Positions 21,001 to 29,214 of a stretch of 29,214 nt of DNA are shown here, one piece after another (within the stretch, counting starts at the first letter, position 1; every line of letters begins with the position of its first letter). The position numbers and the translations under genes were made by a program. This DNA is from Mesotaenium endlicherianum. Its lineage: Eukaryota; Streptophyta; Zygnematophyceae; Zygnematales; Mesotaeniaceae. The DNA lies in the NCBI GenBank assembly GCA_009602735.1, contig WELA01008198.1, positions 146,766 through 175,979 on the forward strand, read 5' to 3'. The notes under the pieces are model-generated. The model saw only the letters and a list, made by a program, of their open reading frames with translations, was not told where the DNA came from and did not search any database.

Positions 21001-22273
21001 TAAGCATGCCGGACAGCGAAATTCTCGCACTATGTACACATCATTGTGCCTCTTCCAACTTTGTAACGTCGGACTGTGTATGGCCATTTGAGCAATCTTG
21101 GTGGTAATACTAAAGATTTGATATGCCGATCAAATCTCAATTTGAGCGCAGCAATATTGACATCAAACGTTAATGTCCGTAAAATTCTTTGCAAAACCTC
21201 CCAAAACCTCTTAGAAGTCATACCTCTTTAGCACTCAGAGAATGTTCAGCTATATTATAGTTCTAGCAAAAATTCTTATTTAAGCAATATGAATTCCTTT
21301 AACAACCCAGGGCAGTGCACAGATAATATGGTGCAAGTAGAGCCCACCCACCCTCTCTTTAGTAAAAAAAACGATAGAATAGATACAAAAATACTGAAAA
21401 CTGGAGTTTCCAAAGGATATAGGGTAAACATGCAAATTTTCAGAGTTTAGCCTAAAGAGAAGTGAACCTATATAGATTAGTAGACAATAGGTTAACTGAG
21501 CCCTTGAAGTTCCCCGCACGCGTACATAGTGTACTTTGTACATTCCTCCTTTTTCCTCATAACTGCATAATATTTTTCATTCTCTACTTAGATGCTTTAG
21601 AATGACAACATAGCAAGGTTCAAAAAGTGACTCCTGGTGACCGCGTGAAGTCCCCAAATGTGTCCGCCTGCATGCGCGTGCAGCTGCTTCGACCTTTTTA
21701 ATCGTCACGTAGAGGACTGTAGGAACGTCGATGCGACGCATTGAAAGATACACAACACCGAATTACACTACTGCTAAACTATAAATAATCTAAGCTAGAA
21801 TTTCAGCTATTCGAGAATGCACGCCGAGAAGCAGCCCGGGTCACGGGACCAAGACAAGTAACCGCTCTCCATGAAATGCGTCGACGTACATAAGGATTCG
21901 AAGCGGAGCCTCGAGGAAGTTCACGAGGAAGATAGCAACGACGTAGGCTCGTTGGGATAGCACGCTTGACTCGAAAGACACATGAAAGCTCTCTAGAAAT
22001 CTCTATTTTCGCCCAAACTTCCGGACAAGAAAAGTGCACGACAACAAGAGAGAATTTGTAAGTGACGTCTTTGAGGGTGGGAGAGTCTAGCTTTGCTATA
22101 GTTAAAAACCTGAAGTGCAATGAATTAAAAAACATCACCCAGACCACGAAAAGCGATACCAAATGAAAATTGCGCGAGGAAAGATGGTCCGTACTCAGTT
22201 TACACAATGCACCATGGTTAGAACTTCGTAGGCGACCCTCATATAGGCACTTGAAGAGCTGCAAGAAAAAAAG
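21001..22273. other. Upstream flank of the LMBD1-like gene
   Basis: AT-rich up to about 21600, then more balanced near the gene. The last few hundred bases should contain its promoter and 5' UTR. A long - strand open frame here (22369-21803) overlaps exon 1 of the LMBD1-like gene antisense and is its shadow plus chance. Confidence 0.4.
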
Positions 22274-25200
22274 ATGTCGGACTTTAATATAGCGCTCGTG
22301 ATAGTGGCCATCATAGTGTGCGTAGTAGCTCTGCTTGTGAGTGTCTACTTCCTCGTCAATTTTCAGCATCCAGAAGACAAAAACCAGGCGTACTTTCCAA
22401 AATGCGTTGTGGTGAGTGCTTGCCAGACACGTGGACCAGTAAATCTTTAGCGTCCTCTTTCCGCAGTAAACGCGTCCCTATACTGGTTAATGCCACACCT
22501 GACAAATTTTGAATTAGGGCCTTTACTGTTCTCTCCCTTTATTGCTCCTTCTCTCTCCCCCCCCCCCCCCCCCCNTGCATCTCTGCAGTCGCGCGTTGAG
22601 GTAAGCATGCAGGTATGCTTCACATTCACACGCTTGTACCTGTACACGCACATGAAGGTGTATTTACGTATACACACATAGGTATATATAACCGTTCACT
22701 TGTATGTGTGTGCGTGGGCGTGGATGTATGCGTACGCATGCGCGCACGCACGCACTCACACGCACACACAACACACTTATGGCAGCAATAATACAGCAAG
22801 CCATCGCCACCTGAAGGCCCCTTGCTCTCATTCCCCCCCCCCCCCCTCACACCCTTCCTCCTTTTGCCTCTCCCTTGCTGTCCTGTCCACTTACAGTGCT
22901 ACCTCTTGAAGATTCTTTGATGAGATCATCGAAGAGAAACTTCTTATACCCAATGAAAATGCTTAACAAAGAGATTTTCCAACAGCGAAGAGCTCAACAT
23001 GCACCCACAGGACTTATTCTTACCTATCAACATCCACCACATTTAGAACAAACTCGTCAGAAATTTTCGAATCGTATTCCTTCTTGTTCTTGTTCTTGTC
23101 CTTTTTCTTGCATATTTTGACGTATAAGACCGTGTGATGGATTTCCTCCTCTACAAGCTCGACTCGCTTGTGAAAGCAGCTGTAACATCGGCAGCTTGCG
23201 CATTTGCGCATCTGACGGATCCTCGAAGAGATGCTGGCCACGTTCTACATGCCAGATGTAGGACTTGCAAGCCGCCACATGCCTATCTTCATGTGCAGCT
23301 TTCTGCATCCAAGATACATCCAAGGAGGTCAGCGTAGCCCGCCACGTGGGCCGTTCAGAGTAGAGAAGACATTAGTGTTAACGTCGTCTTATCCTGAGGC
23401 TACTTACGACATATGTGCACATCCTATGACGCGTATACTCTCTCTACGATCTGGCCTTGCCGGGTTACCGGCCAGCTCAGCTCTTATTTGCGCGGCCATT
23501 GGATGTGTGCAGATCTTGGGGCTGACGGTGGCGCAGCTTGCCACGCTGATGCTCCCTGCTGACGTGGCAAACAGGCACTCCTGCCAGCACAGCGTCTTCA
23601 GCGGGGCCTGCAGCTTCACCCTGCCCATGAAGAGCCTGTGGTACTCTGTGTGGGTGGCGACAGCTGTCCTCATCTTCTTGGTCATCCCCTTCGCCATGTT
23701 CTTCTACGAGGCCGATCAAGAGAGGTGCACATGTCACATGAATGTATCCATGGCTGACACCTTATCGTGTTTGGTCATGATGTGCTTGTTGCATGTCCTT
23801 CGGTAGATGTTGCTAACTTGTTATGGTTAATGTTTCTGGTGAAGGTCCTTGTTTGCACCATTGCAGTGACTGCTTCTTTACATTTATATCCTTCACGTAA
23901 GTTTCCTTGGTCACAAAGTGCTGTATACATGCATGAATAAATACGTCTGCTACCTACGTGGTGTGTGCACGTGTCACACGCACGCATACATGTGTCATTA
24001 CTGGGCATTTCTACATGCGTGGATGGGGATTATGACTCTCTCATATATACATGTATGACACAATATCCACTATATACTTGTGCATACCTACACAGACACA
24101 TAAGCTATTTGAGCCATATGCATGCCCCACATTCATCTAAACATGCACACTCCACGCACACACACGCACACACACGCACACATACACACACACACACACA
24201 CAAAAACGTGCGCACGCGTACGCACAAGCACACGCGCACACAAGAGCACACGCACACGCGCGCACGCACACGCCCAGACCACTCTGAAGAGCATCAGTGA
24301 GCATGAGGTGGGCTCCCCTGGTCTCAAGGCACTTGCATCAGGGGGCCGTTGACACTGTTCAGCTCTCAAGGGAGCCATGGCGAGGAGGGGGGTGCCGCAG
24401 GTCACGCGGGAAAAGAATCAAGAGTGCACTCGTCTACTGCGGCCTCACCGCTGTCGTGGTGGGCCTCGTTCTTGGCATCACTTACGGTGAGCCGCTATCA
24501 CTAGGGAATAAGTCAGCGTGGGAATATATGCACATCTTTTATGATATATGATATAATATATTATATATGTACATCTTATATCTTTCATTTTTATTCTCGA
24601 GCTGCATGCATAGCGCCTCTCGCTTGTTGTTTGGTCTCGGGCCTTATTTTTCCTTAGTGCCTTCTGCAGAGGAAACGTGCACGTGGCGTTGTGCAATGCT
24701 TGAGAATCAGTGTCACGCATTAATACTTCAAATTTCACTGAAATCTCAAGACCCCTGAGGTCTTACATACAACACCTGACTCCCACAACCCTAAGTGATG
24801 CTTCAGCCCCAAGACTTGCAATCCTGAACTTCAGGGAAGCCTTGCAACAAGTGCGTTGATTTCAGATTGCGACTGTTGCTCGTCAAAGATCCCATTGCCG
24901 TAAGACGACAGCGCAGACAAGAACAAATGAGCACACGAAGTCCTTGATTGGAGGGGCACGCCGCAGCTTGTCCAGGAGTCACACGCAAACCGCGTGCAAT
25001 AACAGTGCCGTAGTCACTAGTGGAGCTCGGCATGTGGCTCAGTGGTCTGTCTCATGCAGCCTCACGCTCACTCGGAGTAGGAGAGGGGAGGTGCGGGCGC
25101 TTGTTTCTTGACCTTTTGACGTCATACTGTCAGAGAGTTCATGTCTGTAACTTGAAGTTGTGATTTTCTGTTGACCACAAACTTAGTATCCTTCTTCTGC

Positions 25201-26314
25201 ATGATGGGGACTGGGAGGAGGGGGGGGGGAGACTCTAGATTTTCTTTTGCCCGCATCCTATGCCTCTTTTTTTGACCCTCTAGATTTTGTGTACTTCATT
25301 TCAATGCTCTTGTTTTTGAGCTCATAGTCGATTAAAACGTCACAAAAAAAGCAATTTTTGTATGGATTTAGTTAAGTATTTAACCTTTTCAATGATTTTA
25401 TTTCTTTTGGGTATCTGGGGCATTTTTTTAAACAGAAAAAATGTGTTAATAATGCTAATGTCGATTGAATTAATGCTATTAGCAGTTAATCTGAATTTNT
25501 GCCGATCTCCTCTGACTTTGCGGGCTTGACAGCTGACGTGGCGTGCGTCGGGCCCTCCAGCAAGGGGCTCCAAGCTGTGAGTGCCCCAGAAGCCCTACCA
25601 TCAAAACCCCTGAAAAACTCAAACCCTAACCCTACTCCCTCGAGTAAATCTGAACCTCTCAAACCCTATCCCCCACACCTACCCCTAAGCCGCCCCTCTC
25701 CTCCCAAGCACTCTTCACTACTTTCTAGATCCTTCCACTTTATCTCAGCCAAGCCTAACCCCGATCCTCATCCTAACATTAACCCCAATCCTAAGCCCAA
25801 CCCTCATTCCCAATCCTCATTGCAACCTCAACTCCAACCCTAACCAACCCAACCCTAACCCCGACCCTCATCCTAATCCTAATTCTAATCCTATACCTAT
25901 CCCTCACCCAAATCCTACATCCCGAGTTCTACCCCTACCTCTAGCCTCAGACGTCCATGCCTTGGAGACTAGGCCACATCCTGGCCTTTGCTCGAGCTTA
26001 GCAATCCGCCCCGGCGTGCTCGAGCAAGTCCTTTACTGTGCCTTCACTGTAATTTTTGGCTCTCACTATTGGGTGCATGGTTGTCAATTTGCTATATTTA
26101 ATGCTATAAGTGGCCCGGGATGCCAAGCCCGGTCCTTCCATGGTAGCGCTCAAAACGGTCGGCATGATCATCGGGTTGCATCCGGCCCCTGTTCCGTCCA
26201 TGGGCAAACTATTTTTGGGCGTGGGACGTTGGGCGTTACGGCGTAGGAACGAGGAGAAGAGGAGAGGGAGAGTTGAGCGCGAGGGGGAAGTCCAAAGGGA
26301 AGGGGGGGGGGGGN

Positions 26315-26408
<94 letters not shown>

Positions 26409-28698
26409 AAGAGGTAATGCCTTTGCAATGCTTCAGAAACAGTAAATAAGTGCGAGGCTTAACAATTTCATATCCAAATGCTGCAGTATGCCTAACCCTG
26501 GAACCACAAATCCCAAAATTCACTGCGAGGCCATTTCATAGACCATAGAAAAGAACCTCAATAAAAACATTCCGAGCCAGCCTTTCTTTTCCCCTCCTGT
26601 TTGTTTTTTTCATCTATCCTTCTCGGATTCCGGGGTCCAGAGCAGACGCCTGGGCAGTGCGCGCCTATCTGAGCTGCCACCCTACAGTATACCCTACATA
26701 TTTTTTCTCTTTTTTCTCCTCGCCACAGATTCTTTCTTTCTTCTTCCTCTCTCTTGCGAGCGACGTCGCACGCTGCCCCCAAAACCTCACCACCCCGGGG
26801 CGTGGCTCCTGGCGTCTGCCAATCTGTGCTGTGTATCGCAATGTGGCACGCCCGAAGTGCTCGGCCTTCACGGTGGGCGGCGGCTCCGTACTGACGTGGA
26901 CCCAGCGGGTGTCGCTCCCCATGTACGTCATCGCCCTCACCACCATCGTCGGCTCCATCCTCTTCACCGTACTACCTAAACCCTACAACTCCAAACCCTA
27001 ATTTCAGTCCTTAAACCTTGCCTAAGCCCGAAACCTCATAACAAACCCGAAATCAAAGAATCTTAAACCTTTATTCCTCTGACTTTACATCCTAAACCCT
27101 AGATGCCAAACCTCCAAACCGTACTTTACGTCCCAGAAGCTCTTAACCCCCTTGATGTCTTACTCTCTCCTTAGCCTTGCAATCCTCGTCCTCACCGCTT
27201 CCTCGTCGGCTCCACCGTTCTCACCGTGCACCCTCCGGACACCAACCCTATTTCGACCCCTCCAACCCTCACCTCCTTCAATCCACAGCCCCCCAGCCCC
27301 AGCACCTTGAATCCGGAAATTCCAGCCCTCACCGTCGTCATTTTGCTCCGTCCTCCTCCTTGTGCTCTCTCTAAATTTCTTCTAAATTCTAGGCGCACAT
27401 TAAAAGGAGTGCACCTGTGCACGCATCGCGGCCCCTGGGCTTCCAGCAGTCTGTGTTATCAATAGACCTGATCCTATGAACTCCCAAATTACTGTAGCTG
27501 AATCATCGTATGAAACCCTGAATTTCTGGTACAGGCAACCGTGTCCTGAGCCTTCCGACAGCCAACCTAAACCCTAATCCCTCTTATACCTTGAACCCTG
27601 AACCCAAGCCCCTAACTGATCAGGGCCCTGCATATTGTGCTGTTTCTCCCACGCCTCGAGGCCCGGCCCTCGCTGAGCGAGCGCAGCCTCAAATCGCCCC
27701 CCCGCCCTCCCTCCCGCCCTCTAGGCGCACGCACGCAAGCGCGTTCACACTTGAACAAATCTGAAGCCCTGTCCGAACCCGAAAGCCCACACACACACTA
27801 ACCCGGCCAGCCATGGCGCCAGCCAGGACCCGCAGGCTCTTGTGGATGACGCTGGATGCGATGTCGGAGTGGAGCTTTGGATCGGTTGTAGTTCTGGGCC
27901 AGATTCGGGGTTGGAGCTTGGAGGCCGTCGTCCCATCTGTAGGGGGGAAGAGCCTCTCTTTCATTGGATACTCACTACTCTCTAATCGCGTGCATGCCCT
28001 ATCCTCCCACACTGNTTCTCTTCATCGCAACTTGCGATACCCCAGCTGACTCGGTTACTTCAGCGAGGTAGAGGGAGGATCGGTGCAAGCCGGCTCACCC
28101 GAGCGCCAAGAGGGGCACAAGTCTCCACCTGGCAGCATCACGACGCAGCCGACTCTGGGACAGGCATCTCCCGACATGAACAGCAAACGCTCCTGAGTCG
28201 CTGCCTCGCCCGTCCGTAACACTTGCTGTTGTTGCCAAACTGTAGCTCAAGGGCAAAAGAACCATTTGAATATCATTTGGGAGTCTTCAGGGACACGAAG
28301 ATTTACACGTGATTTAAATGCAGATATAAATATAAACGTGAATGCATTCTGGCATGGGGATCAGCAGGGCTTTGCGGTCGGACCTGCAAAACGGAACGCA
28401 AACCAACAGAGGCAGTTCCGGACGATGCTTCTAATTTCTCAGTGCCCAATGAGGAGCCTTGTGGTTGCGCTGCTTGTACCCTTCCACCCCCGAGAGAGCT
28501 CGCCTGAGTCTAACCAAGTCACCACCACTTAGTACGGAGGCGCGGGATGCTGGGCGTGCGGGCGGGGCGGAGGATGTGTGTGGCTCTTTCCTTGGACAGG
28601 TGTACGGAGGAGTGGGCATAGCAGTGCTGCCACTGGAGGCCCTGGCCGCCTATGTGGCGCGCCCCAAGGCCATCATTACACGCTCGCAGTACATCAAG
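22274..28698 (+). CDS. LMBD1/LIMR-type (LMBR1-domain) multipass membrane protein, first six exons, runs off the right edge
   Basis: Exons are 22274-22411, 23513-23724, 24401-24486, 25533-25576, 26729-26968 and 28600-28698, with phases 0, 2, 1, 0, 0, 0. They encode residues 1-273 of a family about 510 long in plants. Exon 1 has [18 protein letters not shown] and [15 protein letters not shown]; exon 2 has [11 protein letters not shown] (about 57-67), [14 protein letters not shown] and [15 protein letters not shown]; exon 3 has [10 protein letters not shown] and a membrane span; exon 5 has [16 protein letters not shown]; exon 6 has [12 protein letters not shown] and [13 protein letters not shown]. 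All are family landmarks in order. Exon 4 ([14 protein letters not shown]) and the first ten residues of exon 5 fit by phase but match the family poorly, so those boundaries are tentative. Animal LMBD1 works in lysosomal cobalamin export; the plant role is not known to me. Introns are large and full of simple repeats. Confidence 0.9.
22557..22575. repeat. Poly-C tract ending in an ambiguous base
   Basis: Eighteen C followed by N, in intron 1 of the LMBD1-like gene. A second run of 14 C lies at 22833-22846. Confidence 0.95.
22618..22770. repeat. Interrupted CA/TG and CGCA-rich simple repeat
   Basis: Alternating purine-pyrimidine sequence (ACACGCACATG, TATGTGTGTGCGTGGGCG, CACGCACACACAACACAC) in intron 1 of the LMBD1-like gene. 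Strictly alternating parts could adopt Z-DNA. Confidence 0.85.
24145..24275. repeat. (CA)n / (CGCA)n microsatellite
   Basis: About 130 bases of CA, CGCA and GCGCACA units in intron 2 of the LMBD1-like gene. Long Lys/His/Thr- or Val/Cys/Arg-repeat open frames here on both strands are artefacts of the repeat. Confidence 0.95.
25613..25935. repeat. Degenerate telomere-like CCCTAA/CCTAACC-rich tract
   Basis: Units such as AACCCTAACCCT, CCAACCCTAACC, CCTCATCCTAATCC and CTAAGCCCAACCCT repeat irregularly at 6-8 bp spacing. The C-rich, G-poor + strand resembles the C strand of plant-type (TTTAGGG) or TTAGGG telomere DNA after heavy mutation. It lies in intron 4 of the LMBD1-like gene. Confidence 0.75.
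26302..26407. repeat. Poly-G tract of about 106 bases with one ambiguous base
   Basis: G is unbroken except for N at 26314. It lies in intron 4 of the LMBD1-like gene. Real G runs of this length are rare; slippage in sequencing or assembly probably set the stated length. Long poly-Gly and poly-Pro frames here are not genes. Confidence 0.95.
26970..27610. repeat. Dispersed AAACCCTAA-type (telo-box) repeats
   Basis: Just after exon 5 come CCTAAACCCTAC, CAAACCCTAATTT, CCTAAACCCTAGATG, and further on CCTAAACCCTAATCC and GAACCCTGAACCC. The heptamer CCCTAAA is the plant telomere C-strand unit. Copies are scattered and degenerate through intron 5 of the LMBD1-like gene. Confidence 0.7.
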
Positions 28699-29214
28699 GT
28701 ACCACCTCATCACGGCCGTAGGATAGCGCAGCAGGCGTGGCTCAAGCAGCCCTGGAGCTTCTGCCCCAGCCTGCGCCCAAAGAAGCATCCTAGGGTCTAG
28801 CTGTCATTGCCGTCTCTGTGACACGTGGCACTGCCTGATGAGCACAGCTCACGCTCCAGCGCACTCGAGACGTCTCATGTGTGGAGATTCGATAGTTTGA
28901 GGATTCAATCCTTGGAAATTCAGCTCCTGGAAACTCAGTTTCCTGCGAGCGCTCACAGCCCTCCAGATGGTGCCCCCTCACGCCTCAGCGTACATTCCTC
29001 GCGCTCCCTCACTGGATTCGGCCACCTCACACTAAAAACCCCCAAGAATCGGGAGCCAGAATTCTCACACAGAAGCTACGGTCCAAAAGCTGCTGACTGC
29101 ATGCCACGTGTCCTCTCTTCCTGACTCTTGCGCTGACACCTTGCAAGCGGCGGATGGTGGGGATGGGGCCCCCCTGGGCGGCGGCGGGCGGGCATTCCGG
29201 TCGGCGGGCGGGCG
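28699..29214 (+). other. Start of intron 6 of the LMBD1-like gene
   Basis: This begins with a donor GTACCA after the Lys codon of exon 6. I found no sequence encoding the next expected family segment before the window ends, so the following exon lies outside. The last 75 bases are a GC-rich GGCGGGC repeat. Open frames on both strands here have no recognisable content. Confidence 0.55.

Noticed and set aside
21803..22369. 188-codon - strand open frame
   Set aside because: It is antisense to exon 1 of the LMBD1-like gene and to its 5' flank, with no recognisable domain.
23020..23323. - strand frames with Cys-rich and Lys-rich content in LMBD1-like intron 1
   Set aside because: The Lys/Asn/Glu run comes from a simple CTTGTT-type repeat and no zinc-knuckle spacing is present.
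24122..24405. His/Thr- and Val/Cys/Arg-repeat frames on both strands
   Set aside because: They are translations of the (CA)n microsatellite.
26110..26523. Poly-Gly and poly-Pro proteins
   Set aside because: They arise solely from the poly-G tract, whose length and base calls are uncertain.
1..29214. CRISPR arrays, bacterial operons, phage or plasmid features
   Set aside because: The DNA is intron-rich nuclear sequence; no spaced direct-repeat array or prokaryotic gene cluster is present.

Overview
This is nuclear DNA from a eukaryote, most likely a streptophyte (a charophyte alga or early-diverging land plant). Genes are split by GT-AG introns of roughly 0.2-2.1 kb, and there is no operon layout. 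The reconstructed proteins fit plant families better than animal or fungal ones: a short plant-type isoprenylcysteine methyltransferase, a plant RNFT-like membrane RING E3 ligase, a plant LMBR1-domain protein, and a Fra a 1/Mal d 1-associated-protein homologue found in plants. The species cannot be named from sequence alone. All family calls rest on recalled motifs plus agreement of exon phases; no search was run.

Layout from left to right: a (TC)n microsatellite (1-72); the 3' end of a + strand gene with an FG-nucleoporin-like tail (612-1253, weak); a convergent - strand gene for a Fra a 1-associated-like protein (3507 down to 1819, three exons); a divergent spacer; a complete four-exon + strand ICMT gene (4283-6494); a convergent four-exon - strand gene for a COX7c-like mitochondrial inner-membrane peptide (9926 down to 7581), whose last intron has features of a minor (U12-type) intron; a 1.27 kb divergent spacer with a perfect 19-bp palindrome; a complete eight-exon + strand RNFT-like E3 ligase gene (11200-17044) with an assembly gap in intron 5; a 5.2 kb gene-poor, AT-richer island (17045-22273) holding broken coding remnants and LTR-like promoter/polyA signals; and the first six exons of an LMBD1-like gene (22274-28698) that continues past the right edge. 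The introns of that last gene carry microsatellites, a ~106-nt poly-G tract and degenerate plant-telomere-like CCTAAACCC repeats.

The genes are ordinary housekeeping loci with no obvious shared pathway: prenyl-protein carboxyl methylation (ICMT), respiration (COX7c-like), ER or membrane ubiquitination (RNFT-like) and a multipass membrane protein (LMBD1-like). I found no convincing new biological system. The points most worth following are the candidate U12 intron that leaves a 19-nt terminal exon, the frameshifted but well-formed coding stretch near 18.3-18.6 kb, the telomere-like intronic repeats, and the link between homopolymeric G/C tracts and ambiguous bases.
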